Made by a program: the position numbers and the translations under genes
Shown: in pieces, positions 1 to 8,777 of the stretch
Numbering within the stretch: position 1 is the stretch's first letter
How the letters are laid out: every line of letters begins with the position of its first letter
Origin: Enterobacter bugandensis
GTDB taxonomy: Bacteria; Pseudomonadota; Gammaproteobacteria; Enterobacterales; Enterobacteriaceae
Reading direction: 5' to 3'
DNA: 64,000 nt
NCBI RefSeq assembly: GCF_900324475.1
Contig: NZ_LT992502.1
Location: forward strand, 2,356,001-2,420,000
Notes under the pieces: model-generated
What the model was told of the DNA's origin: nothing
What the model saw: only the letters and a program-made list of their open reading frames with translations
The model's database searches: none

Positions 1-533
1 TCGGCGATACTTTTGTCCTCGCTGTACGTGCCCGGATTAAGCGGGTACGCCGTGTCGTAATAGACCAGAGAGACTTTATTCGTGACAGTGTCACGTTTTA
101 ACGTAATGGCACCCTTCTCCAGCTCCGCCTCAAAGGTGTCTCCGAGAAACGGCAGCGTAAGCGGGCGCGACGCGTCGATATCGAAATAGCGGAAATAGCG
201 GCTCTGCTGGCCATATTCAATCACGTCCCGCCACCAGGCGTTTTCCAGCGAGGTGGACATATGGTTCGGGACAATATCCAGAATCAGCCCCATGCCAGCC
301 TGCCTGAGCGCCGCGGCCATGCGGTCAAACCCTGCCCGACCGCCAATCGCGGGGTCAATTTCATTCGGGTTGGTCACGTCATAGCCGTGGGTGGAACCCG
401 TTGTAGCGGTAAACACGGGCGAGGCGTAGAGGTGGCTGATGCCGAGGTCTTTCAGATACGGCACCAGCTCGACAGCGCGGTCAAACGTCATGCCGTTGCG
501 GAACTGAATACGGTACGTGGCGGAAGGGATCAT
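1..533 (-). CDS. treY: Malto-oligosyltrehalose synthase, N-terminal part (cut by window edge)
   Basis: Reading leftwards from ATG 533, 177 codons are visible before the window ends, beginning MIPSATYRIQF. The GH13 barrel start is clear: GSTHGYDVTNPNEIDP, then LGLILDIVPNHMSTS-like text (here MGLILDIVPNHMS), which carries the conserved region-I Asn-His. TreY converts the reducing-end alpha-1,4 bond of maltodextrins or glycogen ends into an alpha,alpha-1,1 bond in the cytoplasm; TreZ then releases trehalose. The start codon overlaps the treZ stop in an ATGA, so the two are translationally coupled. The family is usually about 700-850 residues, so most of the gene lies outside the window. Identification is firm; completeness cannot be judged. 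Confidence 0.93.
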   Translation of the reverse strand, partial: MIPSATYRIQFRNGMTFDRAVELVPYLKDLGISHLYASPVFTATTGSTHGYDVTNPNEIDPAIGGRAGFDRMAAALRQAGMGLILDIVPNHMSTSLENAWWRDVIEYGQQSRYFRYFDIDASRPLTLPFLGDTFEAELEKGAITLKRDTVTNKVSLVYYDTAYPLNPGTYSEDKSIA

Positions 534-2317
534 AACGATGCGTCTCCATCAGCAAAGCGAACGACAATACTGTTCGGCGGCAAAACGTCGTTTACCTCCG
601 GCCAGGCGAAGCGCGTCTCCCCTGCAAGCGCGGGCACGTCGACAGGCTTATGGCCGATATTGAGCGCCAGAGAGAGCGTCCCGGACGGGAAGCGCCAGCT
701 CACCGTCACCATGCCGGGCGCGGTCTCGATCGCCTTGCCTTCAACGATGCCACCCTGATGCAGAAGCGGAACGATATAGCGATGGCGCAACGTCAGCAGG
801 TGGCGGGTGAAGCGCAGCCACGTTTTCCCTTCGTCGGTAGCAATCTTATGCCAGTCGAGCTTTGAGCGAACGAAGGTGTTAACGTCGTTCGGATCCGGGA
901 CGGCTTCATCGTGCCCGGCGTGGCCGGTAAACTCTTTCGCGCGCCCTTCCCGCACCGCTTTTGCCAGGTCGCCGTGAAAATCGGTGAAGAACAGGAAAGG
1001 ATGCGTTTCACCGAACTCCTCGCCCATAAACAGCAGCGGGATATGGGGAGAGAGCAGCAGCGCGGCAAGCAGCACCCGCGTCCTGTCGGCCCCCGCGAGG
1101 GTGATGAGCCGCTCCCCCTGGGCGCGATTCCCGGTCTGATCGTGGTTTTGAATGAAATCGACGAAGAACTGCGGCGGCTGGGTACGGCACTCCACCCCGC
1201 GAGATTCTCCGGTTTGCAGCGAAATCTCGCCCTGGTAGACAAACCCTTCCGCCAGCGCACGGGCGAACTTTTTCTCCGGCTCACACGCAAAATCCTGGTA
1301 GTAGGCGTGCGTTTCGCCGGTGGCAAACACGTGGGCAGCATTGTGGAAGTCATCATTCCACTCGGCGGTGAACAGCGGCGTGTTGCCCTCTTCATCGCGC
1401 GGATGCAGGAAAATCACGTTGCGGCTGTCTTCCGTTGTCAGGTGAACGTGACGATGCGGGATCGCCTCGCGGATCTTCGCGGCAATCTCCTCCAGAATGT
1501 GCGTCCCGGAGCTGTCTTTAATCTGGTCGATGGCATCAAAGCGCAGGCCGTCCAGACGGTACTCCGTCAGCCAGTAGAGCGGTGCGTCGGTGATGTACTG
1601 CCTCACCGGCTCGCGCTCGTAAGCGATGCCGTTGCCCCACGGCGTCATTCGATCCGCATCAAAAAACGCGGGCGACAGCAGAGGGAGATAATTCCCCTCC
1701 GGGCCGAAGTGGTTGAGCACGATATCCAGCACCACGGAAAGCCCGAGCCCGTGCGCGGCGTCGATAAACGCGTGAAACTCCTCCGGCGTGCCGTAGGCCA
1801 CGTGCGGGGCATACAGCAGCACGCCGTCGTAGCCCCAGCCGCGGGTTCCTCCAAACTGGGAAACGGGCATCACTTCAAGCTGGGTGATACCGAGCTCCGC
1901 CAGATAGGGCAGCTTGTCGATGGCCGCCCGGAAGGTGCCCTCCGGGGTAAAGGTGCCGACGTGCAGCTCGTAAATGACCGTCTCTTCCCACGGCCGCCCT
2001 GCCCAGTCCCGGTTAACCGGCTGATAGCGTCGGGGATTGATAACAACCGATGGCCCGTTAACGTCGCCCTTTTGCGCGCGCGATGCCGGGTCGGGTACCG
2101 CCATGCCGTCCTGCAGGACAAACTGATACTCTGCACCGTGCGTGACGCCAGAAACGTCTGCCTGGAACCAGCCGTGCCCCACCGCCGTCATCGGCACGTC
2201 GGTGGCGGCCAGACGTAGCGTAAGTTCTTTCTGTCCTTCTGCCCAGACGCGAAAACGTACCACGTCATCGGAAATAAACTCAGCACCCCACTGCTTTTGA
2301 AATGTCCTGAATTCCAT
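530..2317 (-). CDS. treZ: Malto-oligosyltrehalose trehalohydrolase
   Basis: A 595-residue GH13 enzyme, normal for TreZ, that hydrolyses maltooligosyl-trehalose to free trehalose, an osmoprotectant. An N-terminal immunoglobulin-like module is followed by the barrel: GYDGVLLYAPHVAYG, LDIVLNHFGPEGNY, GLRFDAID with the nucleophile Asp about residue 261, LTTEDSRN with the acid/base Glu about 296, QNHDQTGNR, and LFMGEEFGE. The ATG at 2317 follows a GAGG Shine-Dalgarno. treZ is the first gene of the treZ-treY pair. No debranching enzyme (treX/glgX) lies in the window, so glycogen debranching would have to come from elsewhere. Confidence 0.95.
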   Translation of the reverse strand: MEFRTFQKQWGAEFISDDVVRFRVWAEGQKELTLRLAATDVPMTAVGHGWFQADVSGVTHGAEYQFVLQDGMAVPDPASRAQKGDVNGPSVVINPRRYQPVNRDWAGRPWEETVIYELHVGTFTPEGTFRAAIDKLPYLAELGITQLEVMPVSQFGGTRGWGYDGVLLYAPHVAYGTPEEFHAFIDAAHGLGLSVVLDIVLNHFGPEGNYLPLLSPAFFDADRMTPWGNGIAYEREPVRQYITDAPLYWLTEYRLDGLRFDAIDQIKDSSGTHILEEIAAKIREAIPHRHVHLTTEDSRNVIFLHPRDEEGNTPLFTAEWNDDFHNAAHVFATGETHAYYQDFACEPEKKFARALAEGFVYQGEISLQTGESRGVECRTQPPQFFVDFIQNHDQTGNRAQGERLITLAGADRTRVLLAALLLSPHIPLLFMGEEFGETHPFLFFTDFHGDLAKAVREGRAKEFTGHAGHDEAVPDPNDVNTFVRSKLDWHKIATDEGKTWLRFTRHLLTLRHRYIVPLLHQGGIVEGKAIETAPGMVTVSWRFPSGTLSLALNIGHKPVDVPALAGETRFAWPEVNDVLPPNSIVVRFADGDASL

Positions 2318-2449
2318 TCATTGTCCTCGAATGACCCACATTTTACGCGGAACGAAGTACAAGCTTAGTTCAGGATCACAAGTGCGTGAGCTCAGCGGAT
2401 TTAACCGCGTCGTCTATTCTTTATGAAATAACTCACTATCGGGAATACT

Positions 2450-2977
2450 ATGCAGATTCGAAAAGGATTAAATACGGACCTCGTCCGTCTTGAATGTTGT
2501 GACTTTTCTTTCACCATTAGCCACATTGCGCGAGAGCCCTTTATCCATTGTGATTTGCATATTGAAGCCGTCGCCGAGCCCTGGATAAAAACCTACGAAC
2601 TCGACATCCAAACGCTTGAAAACCATTGCGTTAATCCGGACGCCATATTTCTTGTTGCGGAAACCGATGACGGTGAATTAGCCGGATTTATTACCGCGTC
2701 AATCGGCTGGAATAAATTTATTTCAGTGGATTATATTGCCGTTGATCGCACCAGACGCAGAACCGGCGCCGCGCAAAAATTAATGGCTGCCGCGCACGTG
2801 TGGGCCCGCAGCGTAAACGCGCCGGGATTACGGCTTGAAACACAAAATGTGAACGTCTCTGCCTGTCTGTTTTACCGTAACTACGGGTTCACCCTGGGCG
2901 GGTACGATCGGTATCTCTACAACGCCTTACCGGAAAAAGACGAGGTTGCCCTGTTCTGGTATTACATGCTGGTGTAG
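2450..2977 (+). CDS. GNAT acetyltransferase resembling streptothricin acetyltransferase (SatA type)
   Basis: 175 residues, the usual length of streptothricin (nourseothricin) acetyltransferases. The acetyl-CoA loop is RTRRRTGAAQKLM (R-x-x-G-x-A pattern, about residues 100-112). The C-terminal half, GLRLETQNVNVSACLFYRN then YGFTLGGYDRYLYN and a terminal ALFWYYM, follows what I recall of Sat proteins (RLETQTNNVPACNLY, GFTLGG, MYWYW). That family acetylates the beta-lysine moiety of streptothricins in the cytoplasm. The gene stands alone, divergent from treZ, with no mobile-element debris around it, so it is probably a resident chromosomal gene. The family call is good; the substrate is inferred from similarity only. 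Confidence 0.75.
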   Translation: MQIRKGLNTDLVRLECCDFSFTISHIAREPFIHCDLHIEAVAEPWIKTYELDIQTLENHCVNPDAIFLVAETDDGELAGFITASIGWNKFISVDYIAVDRTRRRTGAAQKLMAAAHVWARSVNAPGLRLETQNVNVSACLFYRNYGFTLGGYDRYLYNALPEKDEVALFWYYMLV

Positions 2978-3054
2978 CGCCGCAGCCTTCATATTTCTGT
3001 CATTGAACTTCATTACGCTTTCGGGATTTTAACCACGGTGTTGAGGAAAGAAGT

Positions 3055-3807
3055 GTGAATTCAATGGCTAAGGCATTACTGCTGGCATTACCCGTTTTGA
3101 GTGCAGCGGCGACGGCCGCTGAGCGCGAGCTGTGTGAACCCAAAGCGTACGAAATGGCGCTGCGCTATCAGCAGAAATCGGCAGAGATTCTGGCCCTTCA
3201 GCTGCAGACGTATCGGTTTGCCACCGAGCGTTTCGACGAAAAATTAAAAGATCTAAAAACACCTGAAAATTACGCCGTGGTGATGGACCTGGATGAAACG
3301 GTGCTTGATAACACCCCTCTGCTGGTGCGCGACATGGCGCAGTGTCACGACTATACGAAATGGGATACCTGGAGCGACTGGGAAAAACAGGGAAAGCCCG
3401 GCTTAATCCCGGGAGCGAAGGCGTTTCTTGACCATGTGAATCAAAGCAAGGTCCGCATCTATTATGTTTCGGACCGTATGCAGGAAAACAAAGCCGACAC
3501 GCTGAAGACGTTAAACGCTCTCGGCCTGCCGCAGGTGTCTGACGAAAGCGTGCTGCTGGATACGGTCAGCAAGGAAGAGCGCCGTCAGAGCATCCTCAAA
3601 AAGCAGCAGATCGTGATGCTGTTCGGCGACAGCCTGCCGGACTTCGCCGTGCAGTTTAAAAACAAAAAGCCGAGCGAACAGCAGCGTGAACTGGTTGAGG
3701 CCAGCGCGGAACACTTCGGCAACGACTGGATTGTGCTCCCAAATGCCGCTTATGGTGCCTGGTCCAGGGCCACGCTGGATAGCTGGAACGCACCGCTGAA
3801 AAAATAA
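3055..3807 (+). CDS. Periplasmic HAD acid phosphatase / 5'-nucleotidase, e(P4)-like class C family
   Basis: A 250-residue HAD-superfamily phosphatase. The signature VVMDLDETVLDN (DxDxT, about residues 78-89) supplies the nucleophile and acid Asp; later motifs are YYVSDRM (motif II) and LFGDSLPDF (motif IV). A hydrophobic signal peptide ends near SAAATAA. Haemophilus e(P4) is a lipoprotein, but here the only early Cys (in ERELCEP) is not in a good lipobox, so a soluble periplasmic form is likelier. I favour GTG 3055, 7 bases after GAGGA; ATG 3064 is 16 bases away. The family dephosphorylates nucleotides and small phosphomonoesters. The gene is monocistronic. Confidence 0.85.
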   Translation: MNSMAKALLLALPVLSAAATAAERELCEPKAYEMALRYQQKSAEILALQLQTYRFATERFDEKLKDLKTPENYAVVMDLDETVLDNTPLLVRDMAQCHDYTKWDTWSDWEKQGKPGLIPGAKAFLDHVNQSKVRIYYVSDRMQENKADTLKTLNALGLPQVSDESVLLDTVSKEERRQSILKKQQIVMLFGDSLPDFAVQFKNKKPSEQQRELVEASAEHFGNDWIVLPNAAYGAWSRATLDSWNAPLKK

Positions 3808-3948
3808 CGCTTTACGGGCCGGGAAAGGCTTCACCACCACCCGGCTGTTGCGCTGTGCTATTTATCTCGTTTATAGGTCCTATCATTTCTGAGCAGGTTC
3901 TTATAATTTTACGGAGCAGTAAGATGAGCACTTTCAAAGGAGACTCGT

Positions 3949-4935
3949 ATGCTTACCGTGAAAAAACTTGCTCTTTCCACGCTGATTTCCAGTTCATTGC
4001 TGTTCTACCCTGCGCTGCAGGCCTCGGCAGAAACGCCGCAGCACGTCGTTAAACAACCGGCGGGCGGTTACAGCGTGCAGGTCGGTGACGTTCTGGTAAC
4101 GTCGTTTACGGACGGGACCGTTGCGCAGGATCTGCACAAGCTGCTGCGCCGGACAACGCCGCAAAACATTGATGCACTGCTCGCGAAAAACTTTCAGACC
4201 AACCCGGCGGAAGTGTCCATCAACGCGTTCCTGATTGCGATGCCCGGACACAAAATCCTGGTGGACACCGGTTCCGGTCAGCTCTTTGGCCCCGGCAACG
4301 GCGGACGTCTGATTGAGAGCCTCGCCACCCAGGGAATCAAACCCGAGGACATCACTGAAGTTCTCCTGACCCACGCCCACTCCGACCACGCGGGTGGCCT
4401 GGTGAAAGACGGCAAGGTGGTGTTCAGCAACGCGCGCGTTTTCGTTGGCAAACCGGACATCGACTTTTTCTTTAACGACGACAATCAGAAGAAAACCGGC
4501 TACGGCAAGAGCTACTTCGATGTCGCACAGAAGACCTTAAAACCCTATCTTGACGCGGGTAAAGTGGTGCCGTTTAGCGGCACATCGGAGATTATTCCGG
4601 GACTGACCGGCACGGTTCATCCCGGACACACGCCGGGTTCAGCCTTCTACACGCTGACAAGTAAAGGCGAGAAGATCACCTTTGTCGGCGACATCATTCA
4701 CGCAGCGGCGGTCCAGTTCCCGCAGCCTGCGGTGACCATCACCTACGATGAAGATGAGAACAAAGCGGCAAGCGTACGCGAGCATGCGTTCGCTGACTTT
4801 GTGAAAAATAAAGACCTTATTGCCGCGCCCCATCTGCCTTTCCCGGGCATCGGCTATGTGACGAAAGGTGAGAAAGGCGGCTATGCCTGGGTCCCTGTTA
4901 CCTATACCAACCGGGACGCCAGCGGCGCGAAGTAG
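3949..4935 (+). CDS. Exported metallo-beta-lactamase-fold hydrolase
   Basis: 328 residues with a clear signal peptide ending near LQASAETPQ, preceded by an AAAGGAG ribosome site. The complete metal motif LLTHAHSDHAGG lies at residues about 140-151 (His142, His144, Asp146, His147), followed by VHPGHTPGS, FVGDIIHA and APHLPFPG, which supply the remaining zinc ligands. It therefore looks catalytically competent, unlike the second MBL protein in this window (53292). The family includes lactonases and esterases; no substrate can be read from the sequence. The LysR gene begins four bases after its stop, so the two are probably co-transcribed. Confidence 0.82.
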   Translation: MLTVKKLALSTLISSSLLFYPALQASAETPQHVVKQPAGGYSVQVGDVLVTSFTDGTVAQDLHKLLRRTTPQNIDALLAKNFQTNPAEVSINAFLIAMPGHKILVDTGSGQLFGPGNGGRLIESLATQGIKPEDITEVLLTHAHSDHAGGLVKDGKVVFSNARVFVGKPDIDFFFNDDNQKKTGYGKSYFDVAQKTLKPYLDAGKVVPFSGTSEIIPGLTGTVHPGHTPGSAFYTLTSKGEKITFVGDIIHAAAVQFPQPAVTITYDEDENKAASVREHAFADFVKNKDLIAAPHLPFPGIGYVTKGEKGGYAWVPVTYTNRDASGAK

Positions 4936-4939
4936 AGTG

Positions 4940-5851
4940 ATGTCGCGTATATCTGACATGGACATCGACCTGCTCCTGGCGCTGGACGCCCTGCTTCAGG
5001 ACAGGAACATTACTCATGCGGCCACGCGGCTGGGCATCAGCCAGCCCGCGCTCTCTGCCCGTCTCGCGCGTCTGCGCACGCTGTTTGGCGAGCCGCTGTT
5101 TATTCCCTCCCCACATGGACGTGGGGTATTACCCACGCCGAGAGCGGAGGCGTTGAGGCCACAGGTTGAAAGCGTGCTACGCGGCATCCGCGCGATGTTT
5201 GCCCCCACCGCGTTTGAGGCGCACACCAGCAGCCGGACATTTGTTATCGCGCTACATGAAAACCCGGCGCTGATGCTCGGCACCGCGCTGCTTAACCAGG
5301 TGAGTACCGATGCCCCCGGCATCCGCCTGCGCTTCGCCCTGCCGGAGATGGTAGACCTGCCGCAGCAGTTGGAAAACGGTGATGTGGATATCTACATCGG
5401 CGTGAGCGCGGGCGCCCATGACGGATGGGTGAGGCGCAAACTTCTCGAAGACGCGTTTGCCACCGCCCAGCGCAAAGCTCATCCGCGTGGAACAGGTTCG
5501 TTAGATTTGGAAAGTTACTGCGCGCTTTCCCATCTGGTGGTGTCGTCGGCGGGAGATCCCTTTACCGGATTTATCGACCAAACCCTCGCCGGGCTGGGCT
5601 ATCAGCGACACGTTGCCATGTCCACCCAGAGCTACGCTATGGCGCCTGCGCTGGTTGCCGGTACCGACCTGGTATGTACCCTGCCGGAACGGATGCTGAA
5701 GCAGTTTGCCAGCACGCTGGATATTTTCCCACCGCCGCTGCCGCTCCAGCCGATAACCATCAACATGTACTGGCACCCGAAAAACAGCCAGGATCCGGCG
5801 AACGCCTGGCTGCGCGGGCAGCTGCTGCGGGCTGCCGGACGTCAGGTGTGA
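4940..5851 (+). CDS. LysR-family transcriptional regulator, downstream of the MBL gene
   Basis: About 303 residues from ATG 4940 (MSRISDMDIDLLLALDALL); a second candidate, ATG 4958, gives MDIDLLL, the common LysR opening. The winged helix-turn-helix reads THAATRLGISQPALSARLARL, followed by the periplasmic-binding-protein-like effector domain. Its start is four bases after the stop of the MBL hydrolase, so it is probably translated from the same message and may control that gene. The 3' end overlaps the convergent LysR gene by 10 bp. Confidence 0.82.
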   Translation: MSRISDMDIDLLLALDALLQDRNITHAATRLGISQPALSARLARLRTLFGEPLFIPSPHGRGVLPTPRAEALRPQVESVLRGIRAMFAPTAFEAHTSSRTFVIALHENPALMLGTALLNQVSTDAPGIRLRFALPEMVDLPQQLENGDVDIYIGVSAGAHDGWVRRKLLEDAFATAQRKAHPRGTGSLDLESYCALSHLVVSSAGDPFTGFIDQTLAGLGYQRHVAMSTQSYAMAPALVAGTDLVCTLPERMLKQFASTLDIFPPPLPLQPITINMYWHPKNSQDPANAWLRGQLLRAAGRQV

Positions 5852-6726
5852 TCGAGCGTGACCAGAAACTTTTTAAGCACTTCTGAACGAATAATCCGGT
5901 GGCAAACCAGGGTGAGTTCGCTCTCCCGCAACCGGTCGAGGATGTCCACGTAGACGACATTCTCAACGCTCACTGCCTTTGCCGACGCGGGCAGCAGCGC
6001 CAGCCCAAATCCGGCCGCAACAAGGCTTATCACCGTGGGCACGTCGGTCGCATTTTGCACCACGTCCGGCTGAAAGCCCGCCCCGCTGCAGGCGTCATAG
6101 AAGTACTGCTCCAGCCCCATTCCCTCCGGATCGCGCAGCGAGATCCATTTTTCGTCTTTCACCGACGAAAGCGTCAGCGCGGATGATCCGGCGAGCGGAT
6201 GCTGACGAGAGAGCGCCAGCACCGTTTTCTCCGAGGTGAACGGCCGGCTTTGCAGATCGTCAGGCAGCGACGGCAGCGGCGCGCGGATGATGGCCACGTC
6301 CAGCTGGTTGCTCTGCACGGCGGCGTAGAGCGTCTGCACATTTCCCGTCATCAGGGACATGGTAATGGCCGGCCAGCGGCTGTGCATCTGGCGCAGCGCG
6401 GCGGGTAGCCTGCCGTCAAACATCGCACTCGACACGCACCCCAGGTTTAACTCCCCCTGCTCGCCCCGTGCCGTTTGTCTGGCATCCAGCACCGCCTGCT
6501 CGGTCAACGAGATGGCAAGCCGGGCTTTGACCAGAAACGCTTCGCCCGCGGGCGTCAGGGTTAAGCGGCGGTTCGCACGGCTGAAAAGCGTGACGCCTAA
6601 ACGTTCTTCCAGCGCCTTTATCTGCTGGCTCAGCGCCGGTTGGGCGATGTTCAGACGCTCGGCGGCCCGGTGCATGTGGAGCTCTTCGGCTACGACAATG
6701 AAGTGGCGCATCTGACGAAACTGCAC
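5842..6726 (-). CDS. LysR-family regulator divergent from aroY
   Basis: 294 residues, standard LysR length, opening MQFRQMRHFIVVAEELHMHRA with the helix-turn-helix RAAERLNIAQPALSQQIKAL. The C-terminal effector domain resembles the BenM/CatM group of aromatic-compound regulators (GFGLALLPAS near the end). It is transcribed divergently from aroY across 113 bp that hold a 7+7 bp inverted repeat, the classic arrangement for a LysR activator of the facing gene. I infer that it senses protocatechuate or a related hydroxybenzoate. Confidence 0.85.
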   Translation of the reverse strand: MQFRQMRHFIVVAEELHMHRAAERLNIAQPALSQQIKALEERLGVTLFSRANRRLTLTPAGEAFLVKARLAISLTEQAVLDARQTARGEQGELNLGCVSSAMFDGRLPAALRQMHSRWPAITMSLMTGNVQTLYAAVQSNQLDVAIIRAPLPSLPDDLQSRPFTSEKTVLALSRQHPLAGSSALTLSSVKDEKWISLRDPEGMGLEQYFYDACSGAGFQPDVVQNATDVPTVISLVAAGFGLALLPASAKAVSVENVVYVDILDRLRESELTLVCHRIIRSEVLKKFLVTLDHT

Positions 6727-6741
6727 GAGACGTCTTCCTGT

Positions 6742-6765
6742 ATTGATATAAATTTACTTATCAAT
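6742..6765. promoter_or_regulatory. Candidate LysR operator between lysR and aroY
   Basis: ATTGATA, ten bases, then TATCAAT: perfect 7-bp arms. The inner T-N11-A spacing fits LysR-type recognition sites. It is the only strong dyad in the 113-bp divergent spacer. Confidence 0.55.
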
Positions 6766-6839
6766 TTAACAGAAATGATGAAATTGATGCTATTGGTCTT
6801 TGCCATAAAAATGGAGGTATTCAACCGAGGGAGAAAAAT

Positions 6840-8327
6840 ATGGAAAACCAAGTCAACGATCTCCGCAGCGCCATCGCCTTACTGCAGCGCCACGAAGGGC
6901 AGTATATTGAAACCGATCATCCGGTCGATCCCAACGCGGAACTTGCGGGTGTCTATCGCCATATCGGCGCAGGCGGCACGGTCAAACGTCCGACCCGCAC
7001 GGGTCCGGCCATGATGTTCAACAGCGTTAAGGGCTATCCGGGCTCCCGCATTCTGGTGGGCATGCACGCCAGCCGCGAGCGCGCGGCGCTGCTGTTAGGC
7101 TGCGAACCGTCTGAACTGGCAAAACACGTTGGCCATGCGGTGAAAAAGCCGGTCGCACCGGTTGTCATTCCGGCCTCGCAGGCCCCCTGCCAGGAACAGG
7201 TCTTCTACGCTGACGATCCTGACTTCGATCTTCGCAAATTGCTTCCGGCACCGACCAATACGCCAATTGATGCCGGTCCGTTTTTCTGCCTGGGACTGGT
7301 GCTGGCAAGCGATCCGGAAGACAGCTCGCTGACGGATGTCACCATTCACCGCCTCTGCGTGCAGGAGCGCGACGAGCTTTCCATGTTCCTTGCCGCCGGG
7401 CGACATATCGAAGTCTTCCGTAAAAAAGCGGAGGATGCCGGAAAACCGCTGCCGGTGACGATCAACATGGGTCTCGACCCGGCCATCTATATCGGCGCAT
7501 GCTTTGAGGCCCCTACCACGCCATTTGGCTACAACGAGCTGGGCGTCGCCGGGGCGCTGCGCCAGCAGCCGGTCGAGCTGGTGCAGGGCGTGGCGGTCAA
7601 AGAGAAAGCCATCGCACGGGCGGAAATCATCATCGAAGGCGAACTGCTTCCGGGCGTGCGCGTAAGAGAGGATCAGCATACCAACACTGGCCACGCGATG
7701 CCGGAGTTCCCGGGCTACTGCGGTGAGGCGAATCCCTCCCTGCCGGTGATCAAAGTGAAAGCCGTGACCATGCGCAACCACGCGATCCTGCAGACGCTGG
7801 TGGGACCGGGGGAAGAACATACCACGCTGGCCGGACTGCCGACCGAGGCCAGCATCCGTAATGCCGTTGAAGAGGCAATTCCGGGCTTCCTGCAAAACGT
7901 CTATGCCCATACCGCGGGCGGCGGTAAGTTCCTCGGCATATTGCAGGTGAAAAAACGCCAGCCGTCAGACGAAGGACGCCAGGGCCAGGCGGCGCTCATC
8001 GCCTTAGCCACCTATTCGGAGCTGAAAAACATTATTCTTGTCGACGAAGATGTGGATATTTTCGACAGCGACGACATCCTGTGGGCGATGACGACGCGCA
8101 TGCAGGGCGATGTGAGCATCACCAATATTCCGGGGATCCGCGGCCACCAGCTGGATCCGTCCCAGTCGCCGGATTACAGCACCTCGATTCGCGGCAACGG
8201 CATTTCCTGCAAGACGATCTTCGACTGCACGGTGCCGTGGGCGCTGAAGGACCGCTTCGAGCGCGCGCCGTTTATGGAAGTGGATCCACGTCCGTGGGCG
8301 CCGGAGCTGTTTGCCAATAAGAAATAA
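6840..8327 (+). CDS. aroY: UbiD-family 3,4-dihydroxybenzoate (protocatechuate) decarboxylase, AroY-like
   Basis: 495 residues after GAGGG. Long stretches follow what I recall of Klebsiella/Enterobacter AroY: ELAGVYRHIGAGGTVKRP near the start, then APTNTPIDAGPFFCLG, ELSMFLAAGRHIEVFR, LPGVRVREDQHTN and SIRGNGISCKTIFDCTV. The enzyme is a prenylated-FMN-dependent, non-oxidative decarboxylase that turns protocatechuate into catechol in the cytoplasm; prFMN comes from UbiX, which is not encoded nearby. No catechol ring-cleavage genes are in the window. The divergent LysR gene is its likely regulator. The UbiD family is certain; the substrate rests on close similarity to AroY. Confidence 0.87.
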   Translation: MENQVNDLRSAIALLQRHEGQYIETDHPVDPNAELAGVYRHIGAGGTVKRPTRTGPAMMFNSVKGYPGSRILVGMHASRERAALLLGCEPSELAKHVGHAVKKPVAPVVIPASQAPCQEQVFYADDPDFDLRKLLPAPTNTPIDAGPFFCLGLVLASDPEDSSLTDVTIHRLCVQERDELSMFLAAGRHIEVFRKKAEDAGKPLPVTINMGLDPAIYIGACFEAPTTPFGYNELGVAGALRQQPVELVQGVAVKEKAIARAEIIIEGELLPGVRVREDQHTNTGHAMPEFPGYCGEANPSLPVIKVKAVTMRNHAILQTLVGPGEEHTTLAGLPTEASIRNAVEEAIPGFLQNVYAHTAGGGKFLGILQVKKRQPSDEGRQGQAALIALATYSELKNIILVDEDVDIFDSDDILWAMTTRMQGDVSITNIPGIRGHQLDPSQSPDYSTSIRGNGISCKTIFDCTVPWALKDRFERAPFMEVDPRPWAPELFANKK

Positions 8328-8351
8328 AATCACGCGCGTATGGCCCGCAGA

Positions 8352-8777
8352 TCATACACGTATTTTCTTTCCAAGCGTGGCGATATTTTCACCCGCCACG
8401 CGTTCAACAGTGAAACGATCGACGCTCAGCAATATGAGCATCAGCCCCCTGCCGCTCTCCAGCAGCGGCGACATTTCGCAGAAACGGTCTCGCCGGGCGA
8501 TCTCAAGACGCTCCTGCGGGAACGCGTCACCCGCGTCGGTAAAAACAAGGCAGACGTCATTGCCGCGGATGGCGAACTGTACGCTAAAGACGCTCGAATT
8601 ATCCTCATGAAGCGCGTAGCGGATGATATTCGTTGCCACTTCACAAACGGCGAGATCGAAGGCGAAACGCCACTCGTCATCGACGGGAAGCGCGCTCAGC
8701 CTGTCTCTCAGCCAGTCGGACAGCGGCGTCAGGGACGCGATCGCCGCCGGAAATTCAGCATGCTCTGGCCTCTGCAT
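8352..8777 (-). CDS. RsbW/SpoIIAB-like HATPase (anti-sigma-type serine kinase)
   Basis: 141 residues, a stand-alone GHKL ATPase of the anti-sigma kinase type. N box: FDLAVCEVATNIIRYAL (Glu and Asn for Mg-ATP); G1: VFTDAGDAFP; G2: ESGRGLMLI. Such proteins phosphorylate a STAS-domain antagonist and, when free of it, bind a sigma factor or another target. The start codon directly abuts the STAS stop (TAG then ATG), giving tight coupling. It is the last gene of the five-gene minus operon starting with opgC. No sigma factor is linked to it in this operon, so the output may be an enzyme rather than a sigma factor. Confidence 0.82.
   Translation of the reverse strand: MQRPEHAEFPAAIASLTPLSDWLRDRLSALPVDDEWRFAFDLAVCEVATNIIRYALHEDNSSVFSVQFAIRGNDVCLVFTDAGDAFPQERLEIARRDRFCEMSPLLESGRGLMLILLSVDRFTVERVAGENIATLGKKIRV

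Noticed and set aside
911..2218. Long plus-strand reading frame opposite treZ
   Set aside because: Antisense shadow: no family motifs, Arg/Val-rich composition, no ribosome site; treZ on the other strand is conserved throughout.
3855..4052. Short frame between the acid phosphatase and MBL genes
   Set aside because: It runs into the MBL gene in another frame and has no ribosome site.
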